From: Pseudomonas entomophila
GTDB lineage: Bacteria; Pseudomonadota; Gammaproteobacteria; Pseudomonadales; Pseudomonadaceae
Assembly: GCF_029478665.1 (NCBI RefSeq)
Contig: NZ_JARPQB010000057.1
Coordinates: 1 to 60,669, forward strand
Reading direction: 5' to 3'
DNA length: 60,669 nt
The position numbers were made by a program, and so were the translations under genes. Below the pieces are notes generated by a model. The model did no database searches and was not told where the DNA came from. It saw nothing but the letters and a program-made list of their open reading frames with translations. This document shows, piece by piece, positions 15,828 to 24,597 of this stretch; position 1 is the stretch's first letter, and every line of letters starts with the position of its first letter.

Positions 15828-17936
15828 ATGACCAAGACCCTGCATCACCGAGCCTGTCACTTGTGCGAGGCCATCTGCGGCCTGAACATCGAAGTCACCC
15901 ATGAAGCCGATGGGCGGGCGCGTATCAGTTCGATCAAAGGCGACCCGCAGGACCCGTTCAGCCGCGGTCATATCTGCCCCAAGGCGGTCGCCCTGCAGGA
16001 TATCCAGGAAGACCCCGATCGCCTGCGCCAGCCCCATAGGCGCATCGGCGAACAATGGCAGGCGGTCAGCTGGGACGAGGCCTTCGAGCTTGCCGCCGAG
16101 CGCCTGTGGGCGGTCCAGCAGAGCCATGGGCGCAATGCCGTGGCGGTGTACCAGGGCAACCCCAGCGTGCATAACTACGGCCTGATGACCCACAGCAACT
16201 ATTTCCTGGGGCTTCTGAAGACCCGGAATCGCTATTCCGCCACCTCGGTGGACCAGTTACCCCAGCACCTGATCAGCCACCTGATGTATGGGCATGGCCT
16301 GCTACTGCCGATCCCGGACATCGATCACACCGACTTCATGCTCATCCTTGGCGGCAACCCGCTGGCTTCCAACGGCAGCATCATGACCGTGCCGGATGTA
16401 GAGAAACGCTTGAAGGCACTGAAGGCCAGAGGAGGGCGGCTGGTGGTGGTCGACCCTCGGCGCAGCGAGACGGCGGCGATGGCCGACACGCACTTGTTCA
16501 TTCGCCCCGGTGGTGATGCGGCGCTGTTGTGTGGGGTATTGCACACCTTGTTCGCCGAAGACCTGGGCCGTGGCTCGCACCTGCCGGTCAATGGCCTGGA
16601 GCAGGTGCGCGAGGCCATCACTCCCTTCGACGCTGGCGCCATGAGTGAGTTGTGTGGCGTGGCGCAGGACGATATCCGTCAACTGGCTCGTGACTTCGCT
16701 GCCGCCGAAAGGGCTGTGTGCTATGGCCGGATGGGTGTTTCCACCCAGGCGTTCGGCTCGCTGTGCCACTGGCTGGTACAACTGATCAACCTGGTCACCG
16801 GCAACCTCGACCGCAATGGGGGGGCCTTGTGCACCGAGCCTGCGGTGGATCTGGTCGCCAGCACCGCGGGTGGGCATTTCAACCTATGGCAGAGCCGGGT
16901 TTCCGGGTTGCCGGAGTACGCTGGCGAGTTGCCGGTCTCGGCATTGGCCGAGGAAATCCTCGAACCCGGCGAAGGGCAGGTGCGGGCATTGGTGACGGTG
17001 GCCGGCAACCCGGTGCTGTCCACGCCCAACGGTCGGCGCCTGGACGAGGCACTGGCGGGGCTCGACTTCATGCTCAGTATCGATCTGTACATCAATGAGA
17101 CCACCCGTCATGCGGACCTGATCCTGCCCTCAACCTCGGCGCTGGAAAACGACCACTACGATTCCACGTTCAATCTGCTGGCAGTACGCAATGTCACCCG
17201 TTTCAACCGGGCGATCCTGCCCAAGCCGGAAGGCGCCTTGCATGACTGGGAGATTTTCGTCGGGTTGGCGAAGGCTTTCGCCAGGCGGGCGCAGGTCGAA
17301 CTCAAGGCGACGCTCCCTCCGGCGCAGATGATCGACATCGCCCTGCGCAAAGGGCGTCATGGCGACTTGTCGCCGCTGCAGTTGTCCGTGCAGGCGCTCG
17401 AGCAGCATCCGCACGGCCTGGACCTGGGGCCGTTGCGGCCGAACCTTGCGGCGCGCCTGGGCACGGCCAGCCGGGCGGTCGAGGCGGCGCCCTCGGTGCT
17501 GCTCGCCGACCTGCAGCGCCTTGCCCGGCAGGCGCCGCTGGCCCCTGGGCAACTGCTGCTGATCGGTCGCCGCCATGTGCGCAGCAACAATTCATGGATG
17601 CACAACTTTCATCGGCTGGTGAAAGGCAAGCCACGCCATCAGTTGTTGATGCACCCGGATGACTTGCACCTGCGGCAATTGCAGGACGGCCAGACCGTTC
17701 GAGTGCGTTCGCGTACCGGTGTGCTCGAAGTGCAGGTCCAGGCCAGCGAAGAGATGATGCCAGGCGTGGTCAGCCTGCCCCATGGCTACGGCCATGCCCG
17801 CCAGGGCGCGCAGCTGCGGATCGCCAGTGCGCAGCCCGGCGTCAGTGCCAACGACCTGACCGACGAGCACCTGCGCGACGGTGTTTCCGGCAATGCCGCA
17901 CTCAATGGCGTGCCGGTGGAGGTGGAAGCCGCCTGA
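15828..17936 (+). CDS. molybdopterin oxidoreductase, single subunit
   Basis: A 702-residue protein of the DMSO reductase superfamily. An N-terminal 4Fe-4S motif (Cys10, Cys13, Cys17, Cys50) is followed by the molybdopterin domains and a C-terminal dinucleotide-binding domain (about 560-700, GQLLLIGRRHVRSNNSWMHN onwards). There is no twin-arginine signal, so it is cytoplasmic. Length and order resemble assimilatory nitrate reductase and formate dehydrogenase catalytic chains. Where a Cys, Sec or Ser metal ligand would be expected (about 145-160) I see RYSATSVDQLP, so the ligand is unclear. No electron-transfer partner is adjacent. The substrate is unknown. Confidence 0.85.
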   Translation: MTKTLHHRACHLCEAICGLNIEVTHEADGRARISSIKGDPQDPFSRGHICPKAVALQDIQEDPDRLRQPHRRIGEQWQAVSWDEAFELAAERLWAVQQSHGRNAVAVYQGNPSVHNYGLMTHSNYFLGLLKTRNRYSATSVDQLPQHLISHLMYGHGLLLPIPDIDHTDFMLILGGNPLASNGSIMTVPDVEKRLKALKARGGRLVVVDPRRSETAAMADTHLFIRPGGDAALLCGVLHTLFAEDLGRGSHLPVNGLEQVREAITPFDAGAMSELCGVAQDDIRQLARDFAAAERAVCYGRMGVSTQAFGSLCHWLVQLINLVTGNLDRNGGALCTEPAVDLVASTAGGHFNLWQSRVSGLPEYAGELPVSALAEEILEPGEGQVRALVTVAGNPVLSTPNGRRLDEALAGLDFMLSIDLYINETTRHADLILPSTSALENDHYDSTFNLLAVRNVTRFNRAILPKPEGALHDWEIFVGLAKAFARRAQVELKATLPPAQMIDIALRKGRHGDLSPLQLSVQALEQHPHGLDLGPLRPNLAARLGTASRAVEAAPSVLLADLQRLARQAPLAPGQLLLIGRRHVRSNNSWMHNFHRLVKGKPRHQLLMHPDDLHLRQLQDGQTVRVRSRTGVLEVQVQASEEMMPGVVSLPHGYGHARQGAQLRIASAQPGVSANDLTDEHLRDGVSGNAALNGVPVEVEAA

Positions 17937-18027
17937 GGATCGGCAAGGCCGAGCATGCCGCTCGGCTTTCCGTTACAATGCGCCACCGTGCCGACGATCA
18001 CGTCGGAAAGTTCAGCCGAGGTGCTTC

Positions 18028-18363
18028 ATGGATATCATCGAAACAATCAAAGAGCAGATCGCCAACAACACCATTCTGCTTTACATGAAAGGCTCGCCGA
18101 ATGCCCCGCAGTGCGGCTTCTCGGCCAAGGCGGCGCAAGCCGTGATGGGTTGTGGCGAGAAGTTCGCCTACGTCGACATCCTGCAGAACCCGGAAATCCG
18201 CGCCAACCTGCCCAAGTACGCCAACTGGCCGACTTTCCCGCAACTGTGGGTCGCCGGTGAACTGGTCGGTGGCAGCGACATCATGAGCGAGATGTTCGCC
18301 AACGGCGAACTGCAGACCCTGATCAAGGAAGCTGCCGCCAAGGCCAAGGCTTCCGAGGCCTGA
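18028..18363 (+). CDS. grxD: monothiol glutaredoxin GrxD
   Basis: A 111-residue CGFS-type glutaredoxin (Cys29-Gly-Phe-Ser32) with the cis-Pro TFPQLWV region. These proteins carry and deliver 2Fe-2S clusters with glutathione and BolA partners. The ATG at 18028 has a GAGG site. It lies beside bacterioferritin and its ferredoxin in an iron and redox cluster, and is followed by an intrinsic terminator. Confidence 0.95.
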   Translation: MDIIETIKEQIANNTILLYMKGSPNAPQCGFSAKAAQAVMGCGEKFAYVDILQNPEIRANLPKYANWPTFPQLWVAGELVGGSDIMSEMFANGELQTLIKEAAAKAKASEA

Positions 18364-18383
18364 TCCGGTCCTTGCATGCAAAA

Positions 18384-18408
18384 AGCCCCGCGATTGCGGG
18401 GCTTTTTG
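18384..18408 (+). terminator. intrinsic terminator of grxD
   Basis: Stem AGCCCCGC/GCGGGGCT with a GATT loop, followed by TTTTT. Confidence 0.93.
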
Positions 18409-18437
18409 TTTTCTGAACCGATTCGACGCGTGCTTCT

Positions 18438-18520
18438 GTAGGAGCGGCTTTAGCCGCGATCACCCGCAATGCGGGTGCCAGGCACCGTATTGCCTTCATC
18501 GCGGCTAAAGCCGCTCCTAC
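18438..18520. repeat. REP (GTAGGAGCGGCT class)
   Basis: Arms GTAGGAGCGGCTTTAGCCGC and complement with an inner CACCCGC/GCGGGTG hairpin, nearly identical to the copy at 21-101. It separates the convergent grxD and bfr genes. Confidence 0.93.
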
Positions 18521-18532
18521 CGGCGATTGAGC

Positions 18533-19006
18533 TTATTCTTCGCCCATCTGCGATTGCAGGTAGTTCTCGATGCCGATCTTGTCGATCAGGCCCAGCTGAG
18601 TCTCCAGCCAGTCGATGTGCTCTTCCTCGGATTCGAGGATGTCTTCGAGCAGTTCACGGGAGCCGAAGTCACCGGCGGTCTCGCAATGGGCGATGGCGGC
18701 CTTGAGGTCGGCGTGGCCCTTTTTCTCGATCTTCAGGTCGCACTCGAGCATCTCTTTGGTGTGCTCGCCGATCAGCAGCTTGCCCAGGTCCTGGACGTTG
18801 GGGATGCCTTCGAGGAAGAGAATACGCTTGATCAGTTTGTCAGCGTGCTTCATCTCGTCGATGGATTCCTTGTACTCGTGCTTGCCGAGCTTGTTCAGGC
18901 CCCAATCTTCGTACATGCGCGCATGCAGGAAGTACTGGTTGATTGCGACCAGCTCGTTTCCGAGGATCTTGTTGAGATGCTGGATGACGCTTACGTCGCC
19001 TTTCAT
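18533..19006 (-). CDS. bfr: bacterioferritin (haem-binding)
   Basis: A 157-residue four-helix ferritin subunit that stores iron in a 24-mer shell. Ferroxidase residues Glu18, Glu51, His54, Glu94, Glu127 and His130 are all in place, and Met52 is present to ligate haem between subunits. It matches the BfrB type that is drained by Bfd, whose gene is next upstream on the same strand. Confidence 0.97.
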   Translation of the reverse strand: MKGDVSVIQHLNKILGNELVAINQYFLHARMYEDWGLNKLGKHEYKESIDEMKHADKLIKRILFLEGIPNVQDLGKLLIGEHTKEMLECDLKIEKKGHADLKAAIAHCETAGDFGSRELLEDILESEEEHIDWLETQLGLIDKIGIENYLQSQMGEE

Positions 19007-19165
19007 GATGGGGTCCTGCCCTGTGGAAGTTGAGCCAATGAATACAAGTCTGAGCCTGGCTACCCCCTATGTCAAACCTAAGTTATTGAATAATAAGTGA
19101 AATTTAATCGGAATAAGAATGTTTGTGAACCGCGTTATGGCGCTAACTTATTGAATTACAGACAT

Positions 19166-19191
19166 AAAAAAACCGGACGCGAGGTCCGGTT
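19166..19191 (-). terminator. intrinsic terminator of bfd
   Basis: On the minus strand AACCGGAC/GTCCGGTT with a 5-base loop is followed by a T-run. It ends bfd before bfr, so bfr must have its own promoter in 19007-19165. Confidence 0.9.
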
Positions 19192-19208
19192 CTTCAAATT
19201 CTGTCTTG

Positions 19209-19430
19209 TTACGCCGCGTTGAATTCAACGGGGTAGGGGAGCACGGCCTGTTGGCTGAGTTGCAGCTCGGTCAGGGTTTCACGCACCACCTGCTTGGCGA
19301 GGCAGGCGCACTTGCCACATTGGCTGGCGACATTGGTGGCGGCTCGAACTTCCTTGTAGCTGCAGCATCCTTCGTAGATCGCATCGCGGATCTGTCCGTC
19401 GGTGACACCGACACAGAGACACACATACAT
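19209..19430 (-). CDS. bfd: bacterioferritin-associated ferredoxin
   Basis: A 73-residue 2Fe-2S protein with Cys4, Cys6, Cys38 and Cys41 in the Bfd arrangement. It docks on bacterioferritin and donates electrons to release stored iron. A Fur-like box 39 bases upstream of the start suggests that it is switched on by iron starvation, when stored iron is needed. It is separated from bfr by a terminator. Confidence 0.96.
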   Translation of the reverse strand: MYVCLCVGVTDGQIRDAIYEGCCSYKEVRAATNVASQCGKCACLAKQVVRETLTELQLSQQAVLPYPVEFNAA

Positions 19431-19468
19431 AAGGGCTAACCATCGCGGGTTGAGTCGATGGGTTGGAG

Positions 19469-19486
19469 AGTAATGGTAATGAGAAT
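19469..19486 (-). promoter_or_regulatory. Fur box of bfd
   Basis: Three tandem hexamers AGTAAT-GGTAAT-GAGAAT match the GATAAT repeat form of the Fur site at 14 of 18 positions. It lies between bfd and the divergent peroxiredoxin gene. Confidence 0.6.
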
Positions 19487-19643
19487 GCTTGTCAAAGCAC
19501 TTTCTGAAAGGGCCGTCCTTGAGCGACCGGTGGTAGAGATTCGGCCTGTCACCCTAAGCCGTGTATGATGGTCGGCCTTTGTCGGATTCCGGGTGGGCAC
19601 GTCTCATCCGGACAAGGTTTTACCCCTCATCAGGAGAAATCGA

Positions 19644-20246
19644 ATGAGTGTACTCGTAGGCAAAAAAGCCCCTGACTTCACCGTACCGGCCGTGCTGGGC
19701 AACGGCGAGATCGTCGACAGCTTCAACCTGGCCTCGGCCATCAAGGGCAAGTACGGCCTGGTGTTCTTCTACCCGCTGGACTTCACCTTCGTCTGCCCGT
19801 CCGAGCTGATCGCCCTGGACCACCGCATCCCTGACTTCCAGGCACGCAACGTGGAAGTGATCGGCGTGTCGATCGACTCGCACTTCACCCACAACGCCTG
19901 GCGTAACACCCCGGTCAACAACGGCGGCATCGGCCAGGTCAAGTACACCTTGGCTGCCGACATGACCCACGAAATCTGCAAGGCCTACGACGTCGAGTCC
20001 GAAGGCGGCGTGGCCTTCCGTGGTGCCTTCCTGATCGATACCAACGGTGTTGTCCGTTCGCAGATCGTCAACGACCTGCCGCTGGGCCGCAACATGGACG
20101 AGCTGCTGCGTCTGGTCGATGCCCTGCAATTCCACGAAGAGCACGGTGAAGTCTGCCCGGCCAACTGGAAGAAAGGCGACAAGGGCATGAACGCTTCGCC
20201 GGAAGGTGTCGCGGCTTACCTGAGCGAGAACGCTGGCAAGCTGTAA
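19644..20246 (+). CDS. 2-Cys peroxiredoxin (AhpC/Prx1 type)
   Basis: A 200-residue thiol peroxidase. The peroxidatic Cys51 is in FTFVCPSEL and the resolving Cys171 in GEVCPANW; the DFTF and Arg features of the Prx1 class are present. It reduces hydrogen and organic peroxides with thioredoxin. The ATG at 19644 has an AGGAGA site. Gene order next to bfd, rnt and pyrC matches that remembered for other Pseudomonas. Confidence 0.95.
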   Translation: MSVLVGKKAPDFTVPAVLGNGEIVDSFNLASAIKGKYGLVFFYPLDFTFVCPSELIALDHRIPDFQARNVEVIGVSIDSHFTHNAWRNTPVNNGGIGQVKYTLAADMTHEICKAYDVESEGGVAFRGAFLIDTNGVVRSQIVNDLPLGRNMDELLRLVDALQFHEEHGEVCPANWKKGDKGMNASPEGVAAYLSENAGKL

Positions 20247-20260
20247 TTGCCTCGCGCATA

Positions 20261-20290
20261 AAAAAACCGGCCCATGTGGCCGGTTTTTTT
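20261..20290 (+). terminator. bidirectional terminator after peroxiredoxin gene
   Basis: Stem AAAAAACCGGCC/GGCCGGTTTTTT with a 5-base loop and T-runs on both strands. Confidence 0.93.
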
Positions 20291-20314
20291 ATTCCAACGG
20301 TCAAGCTTAACCCT

Positions 20315-20399
20315 GTAGGAGCCGGCCTTGCCGGCGAACCAGCCAGCGCAGTGGATGGCACCCGCGCTGCCGGTGTTCGCCGGCAAGGCCGGCTCCTAC
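20315..20399. repeat. REP (GTAGGAGCCGGC class)
   Basis: Arms GTAGGAGCCGGCCTTGCCGG and complement around a 35-base spacer. Located between convergent prx and rnt. Confidence 0.93.
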
Positions 20400-20410
20400 A
20401 GGGGGCGAGT

Positions 20411-21085
20411 TCAATCGTTGAAATCGCGCCAGCCGCCCATTTCTTTCCAGCGGTTGACGATGCCGCAGAACAGCTCGGCAGTCTTCTCGGTGTCGTAACG
20501 TGCCGAGTGGGCCTCACGACCATCAAAGTCGATATCCGCGCTCTGGCAGGCTCGTGCCAGTACGGTCTGACCATAGGCCAGGCCGGCGAGGGTGGCCGTG
20601 TCGAAGCTGGAGAACGGGTGGAACGGGTTACGCTTGATATCGTTGCGCGCCACCGCGGCGTTGAGGAAGCCGAGGTCGAAGCTGCTGTTGTGCCCGACCA
20701 GGATCGCCCGCTTGCAGCCGTTGGCCTTCAGGGCTTTACGCACACCACGGAAGATGTCGGTGAGTGCGCTTTCCTCGCTCACCGCCATGCGTAGCGGGTG
20801 GTCCAGCTTGATGCCGGTGAACTCCAGCGCGGCCGCTTCGATGTTGGCTCCCTCGAACGGTTCGACCCGGTAGAAGTAGGTGTGCTCGGGGAACAGGAAG
20901 CCTTTCTCGTCCATGCCGATGGTCACGGCGGCGATTTCCAGCAGTGCGTCGGTGGCACTGTTGAAACCACCGGTCTCGACATCGACTACTACCGGCAGGT
21001 AGCCGCGGAAGCGCTCGGCCATGGGGTGGCGCGAGCCGCTGCTGACCTGGCTGTCCTGGTCGTCTTCGTAGAGGTCTTCGCTCAC
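20411..21085 (-). CDS. rnt: ribonuclease T
   Basis: A 224-residue DEDD-family 3'-5' exonuclease that trims tRNA CCA ends and other stable RNA 3' ends. The first acidic motif VVDVETGGFN lies at about 33-42, and the GHNSSFDLGFL and HSARYDTEKTAEL motifs complete the site. It starts at GTG overlapping the pyrC stop (GTGA), so it is translated from the pyrC message. Confidence 0.95.
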   Translation of the reverse strand: MSEDLYEDDQDSQVSSGSRHPMAERFRGYLPVVVDVETGGFNSATDALLEIAAVTIGMDEKGFLFPEHTYFYRVEPFEGANIEAAALEFTGIKLDHPLRMAVSEESALTDIFRGVRKALKANGCKRAILVGHNSSFDLGFLNAAVARNDIKRNPFHPFSSFDTATLAGLAYGQTVLARACQSADIDFDGREAHSARYDTEKTAELFCGIVNRWKEMGGWRDFND

Positions 21086-22128
21086 GCGTTGTCCTCCAGC
21101 AGGCGCCAGCGCAGCTTTTCACCTGCGCGCAACGGAATCACGGTGTTATCACCAAACGGCAGGCTGTCCGGCGCGGTCCACTCGTCACGCACCAGGGTGA
21201 TCGTGTCGGTGTTGCGCGGCAGACCGTAGAAGTCCGGGCCGTGCTTGCTGGCGAAGCCTTCGAGCTTGTCCAGCGCGTTGCGCTGCTCGAACGCCTCGGC
21301 GTACAGCTCGATGGCGGCATAGGCGGTATAGCAACCGGCGCAGCCACAGGCGGCTTCCTTGGCGTGCTTGGCGTGGGGCGCCGAGTCGGTACCGAGGAAG
21401 AACTTCGGATTGCCGCTGGTGGCGGCATCCAGCAGTGCCACCTGGTGGGTGTTGCGCTTGAGGATGGGCAGGCAATAGAAGTGCGGACGGATGCCACCGA
21501 CCAGCATGTGGTTGCGGTTGTACAGCAGGTGCTGGGCGGTGATGGTCGCGCCGACATTGGCCGAGGCCTCGGTGACGAACTGCGCGGCATCGGCGGTGGT
21601 AATGTGCTCGAACACCACTTTCAGCGTGGGGAAACGTTCCACCAGGCGGCGCATGTGCTCGTCGATGAAGCGCTTCTCGCGGTCGAATACGTCGATCTCG
21701 CTGCGGGTCACTTCACCATGCACCAGTAGCGGCATACCGACTTCCGCCAGTGCCTCTATGGCCGGGAAGATGTTGTCGATGCAGGTCACGCCTGAATCGG
21801 AGTTGGTGGTGGCACCGGCCGGGTACAGCTTGGCGGCGTAGACGATGCCACTGGCCTTGGCCGCGCGGATATCCTCGGGGCTGGTACGGTCGGTAAGGTA
21901 GAGCACCATCAGCGGCTCGAAGCGGCTGCCGGCCGGGCGAGCGGCGAGGATGCGTTCGCGGTAGGCGTCGGCTTCAACGGCATTGCGTACCGGCGGTACC
22001 AGATTAGGCATGATGATAGCGCGGGCGAAGGTGCGCGCCACGTCGCCGACGGTATGTTGCAGGACGGCACCATCGCGCAGATGGATGTGCCAGTCGTCGG
22101 GGCGCAGGAGGGTCAGGCGATCGGACAT
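21082..22128 (-). CDS. pyrC: dihydroorotase, type II
   Basis: A 348-residue zinc hydrolase that closes carbamoyl-aspartate to dihydroorotate in pyrimidine synthesis. The metal motif DWHIHLRDG (12-20), the active-site lysine region YAAKLYPAG (about 96-104) and the LGTDSAPH stretch are clear. Length matches the E. coli class. It is coupled to rnt. Confidence 0.97.
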   Translation of the reverse strand: MSDRLTLLRPDDWHIHLRDGAVLQHTVGDVARTFARAIIMPNLVPPVRNAVEADAYRERILAARPAGSRFEPLMVLYLTDRTSPEDIRAAKASGIVYAAKLYPAGATTNSDSGVTCIDNIFPAIEALAEVGMPLLVHGEVTRSEIDVFDREKRFIDEHMRRLVERFPTLKVVFEHITTADAAQFVTEASANVGATITAQHLLYNRNHMLVGGIRPHFYCLPILKRNTHQVALLDAATSGNPKFFLGTDSAPHAKHAKEAACGCAGCYTAYAAIELYAEAFEQRNALDKLEGFASKHGPDFYGLPRNTDTITLVRDEWTAPDSLPFGDNTVIPLRAGEKLRWRLLEDNA

Positions 22129-22195
22129 TGGGAATTCCAGGCGGGTCGAACTCAGAAGCCAATCGTACCGGAAAACCCTTGTTCAAGCACGGCTA

Positions 22196-22222
22196 TCAAG
22201 TTTTCCGACGAGCGACCGATAG
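22196..22222 (+). promoter_or_regulatory. sigma-28 (FliA) promoter of motY
   Basis: TCAAGTTT-N11-ACCGATAG matches the flagellar TAAAGTTT-N11-GCCGATAA pattern at 13 of 16 positions. It is placed 36 bases before the motY start, as expected for a late flagellar gene. Confidence 0.75.
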
Positions 22223-22258
22223 CCTTGAGGTAAGCCGTCAGAATCTGTGGAGCCGCCC

Positions 22259-23236
22259 GTGCGCCAGCGTTACCTAGCCCTGTTCACCCTTGTCGCCAGC
22301 TTGCCGGCCGGGGCCCTGACTTTCCAGACTCGCGTGGAGAACGTCGCCTGGAAAGTCGAGGGTGACCAGTTCGAGTGTCGCCTGATCCAGCCGATCGACG
22401 GTTTCGGCAGCGGTGAGTTCGTGCGCCGCGCTGGCGAGCAGCCGACCTTCCAACTGCGTTCGGACAGCAATGTGCTGGGTGCCGGCTCCGCCATCCTGCT
22501 GGCGGCGGCGGCACCCTGGCAACCGGGGCGCGGCGACGTGAACCTTGGGCCCGTGCGCATGGCCCGCACCGGGGTGTTGTTCACCTCGTCACAGGGCCAG
22601 GCCAGTCGTTTGATCAATGGCCTGCTCGATGGGCGCAGCACGGTGGTGCGTAACTATACCGGCGAAGGCGGGCGGCCGATGGAAGTGCACGTGCTGCCCG
22701 TGAGTTTCACCAAGGCCTATGGTGACTACCAGGCATGCGCCGCGAAACTGTTGCCGATGAACTTCGACCAGATCCGCCAGACCCAGGTCGGCTTCCCTGG
22801 CGCAGGTATCGAGCTCGACGCCTCGGGGCGCGCGCGCCTGGACGTGATCCTCGATTACCTGAAGGCCGACCCGTCGGTCAACCATATCGAACTCGACGGC
22901 CATTCCGACAACAGCGGCAATCGCCTGACCAACCGCGACACCTCCCGCCGCCGCGCCCTGGCCGTGGCCGAGTACCTGAAGGCCCATGGTGTGCCGGACG
23001 ACCAGATCACCGTGCGCTTCCATGGCGAGCGCTACCCACTGGCCAAGAACAACAGTGCCGCCAACCGTGCGCGCAACCGCCGAGTGAATATCCAGCTCGA
23101 CCGCGTGACCCCGGTGGAGAAACCCGTGGAAAAGCCTGCCGCACCTGTGGTGCCGGCCGCAGCCGCACCGATTCCGGCCACGCCTCCTGCGCCTGCCGCA
23201 ACCCCCGTGAAACCTGCGTCCGCAACCAAGGCCTGA
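22259..23236 (+). CDS. motY: flagellar stator protein MotY, OmpA-like
   Basis: A 325-residue exported protein. It has a short signal peptide (to about residue 20), an N-terminal MotY-type beta domain, an OmpA peptidoglycan-binding domain (about 175-285, with ELDGHSDNSGN and NRRVNIQL) and a low-complexity Pro/Ala tail. MotY forms the T-ring that holds MotCD-type stators. GTG 22259 is chosen because of the TGGAG site 6 bases before; an in-frame GTG lies four codons upstream. The sigma-28 promoter and the pyrC/argG neighbours support this over a general OmpA role. Confidence 0.88.
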   Translation: MRQRYLALFTLVASLPAGALTFQTRVENVAWKVEGDQFECRLIQPIDGFGSGEFVRRAGEQPTFQLRSDSNVLGAGSAILLAAAAPWQPGRGDVNLGPVRMARTGVLFTSSQGQASRLINGLLDGRSTVVRNYTGEGGRPMEVHVLPVSFTKAYGDYQACAAKLLPMNFDQIRQTQVGFPGAGIELDASGRARLDVILDYLKADPSVNHIELDGHSDNSGNRLTNRDTSRRRALAVAEYLKAHGVPDDQITVRFHGERYPLAKNNSAANRARNRRVNIQLDRVTPVEKPVEKPAAPVVPAAAAPIPATPPAPAATPVKPASATKA

Positions 23237-23268
23237 GTGCGACCACGGGTCGCGCCCTCGACAGTTAC

Positions 23269-23329
23269 TGTCGCTTTGTCGTCACAAGCTGTCGCCCCAT
23301 TGTAAATTTTTCGGCAACGCCGGTAGAAT
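23269..23329 (+). promoter_or_regulatory. argG promoter with tandem ArgR half-sites
   Basis: TGTCGC-N8-CA at 23269-23284 and an exact TGTCGC-N8-AA at 23290-23305 are spaced 21 bases, as at argF. The second overlaps a -35 (TTGTAA, 23300-23305), with a -10 (TAGAAT, 23324-23329) 18 bases on. ArgR bound here would block polymerase. Confidence 0.75.
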
Positions 23330-23364
23330 CAACGCCTTTCCGTACAATCCCGTGGAGTGATGGC

Positions 23365-24582
23365 ATGGCGGACGTAAAAAAGGTCGTATTGGCGTATTCC
23401 GGCGGCCTTGATACTTCGGTGATTCTCAAGTGGCTGCAGGACACCTACAACTGTGAAGTGGTGACCTTCACCGCTGACCTGGGGCAGGGCGAGGAGGTCG
23501 AACCGGCCCGCGCCAAGGCCCAGGCGATGGGCGTGAAAGAAATCTACATCGACGACCTGCGCGAAGAGTTCGTGCGTGACTTCGTCTTCCCGATGTTCCG
23601 CGCCAACACCGTCTACGAAGGCGAGTACCTGCTGGGTACCTCCATCGCCCGTCCGCTGATCGCCAAGCGCCTGATCGAAATCGCCAACGAAACCGGCGCC
23701 GACGCCATTTCCCACGGTGCCACCGGCAAGGGTAACGACCAGGTGCGTTTCGAGCTGGGCGCTTATGCGCTCAAGCCTGGTGTCAAGGTTATCGCCCCGT
23801 GGCGCGAGTGGGACTTGCTGTCCCGCGAGAAACTGATGGACTACGCCGAGAAGCACGGCATCCCGATCGAGCGCCACGGCAAGAAGAAGTCGCCGTACTC
23901 GATGGACGCCAACCTGCTGCACATCTCCTACGAAGGTGGCGTCCTGGAAGATACCTGGACCGAGCACGAGGAAGACATGTGGCGTTGGAGCGTCTCGCCG
24001 GAGAACGCCCCGGACCAGGCCACCTACATCGAGCTGAGCTATCGCAATGGTGACATCGTCGCCATCGACGGCGTCGAGAAATCGCCTGCCACCGTGCTCG
24101 CCGACCTGAACCGGATCGGCGGTGCCAATGGCATCGGCCGTCTGGATATCGTCGAGAACCGTTATGTCGGCATGAAGTCCCGTGGCTGCTACGAGACCCC
24201 GGGCGGCACCATCATGCTCAAGGCCCACCGCGCCATCGAGTCGATCACCCTGGACCGCGAAGTCGCTCACCTGAAGGATGAGCTGATGCCGAAGTACGCC
24301 AGCCTGATCTACACCGGCTACTGGTGGAGCCCTGAGCGCCTGATGCTGCAGCAGATGATCGACGCCTCGCAGGTCAATGTGAACGGCGTCGTCCGCCTGA
24401 AGCTGTACAAGGGCAACGTAACTGTCGTGGGCCGCAAGTCCGACGATTCGTTGTTCGATGCCAACATTGCGACCTTCGAGGAAGATGGTGGCGCCTACAA
24501 CCAGGCTGACGCGGCAGGTTTCATCAAGTTGAATGCTCTGCGCATGCGTATCGCGGCCAACAAGGGGCGTTCGCTGCTCTGA
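23365..24582 (+). CDS. argG: argininosuccinate synthase
   Basis: A 405-residue cytoplasmic ligase joining citrulline and aspartate with ATP. The N-terminal P-loop AYSGGLDTS (about 10-18) and the SHGATGKGNDQVRFE stretch (about 114-128) are diagnostic. The ATG at 23365 follows a GGAG site, and the open frame upstream is inside motY and the control region. It completes citrulline-to-arginine flow after ArgF. Confidence 0.97.
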   Translation: MADVKKVVLAYSGGLDTSVILKWLQDTYNCEVVTFTADLGQGEEVEPARAKAQAMGVKEIYIDDLREEFVRDFVFPMFRANTVYEGEYLLGTSIARPLIAKRLIEIANETGADAISHGATGKGNDQVRFELGAYALKPGVKVIAPWREWDLLSREKLMDYAEKHGIPIERHGKKKSPYSMDANLLHISYEGGVLEDTWTEHEEDMWRWSVSPENAPDQATYIELSYRNGDIVAIDGVEKSPATVLADLNRIGGANGIGRLDIVENRYVGMKSRGCYETPGGTIMLKAHRAIESITLDREVAHLKDELMPKYASLIYTGYWWSPERLMLQQMIDASQVNVNGVVRLKLYKGNVTVVGRKSDDSLFDANIATFEEDGGAYNQADAAGFIKLNALRMRIAANKGRSLL

Positions 24583-24597
24583 GTCTGGATGGTGATG

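Noticed and set aside
15617..15904. 95-codon frame between argF and the molybdopterin gene
   Set aside because: It has a weak start, runs 77 bases into the next gene in another frame and has unlikely composition.
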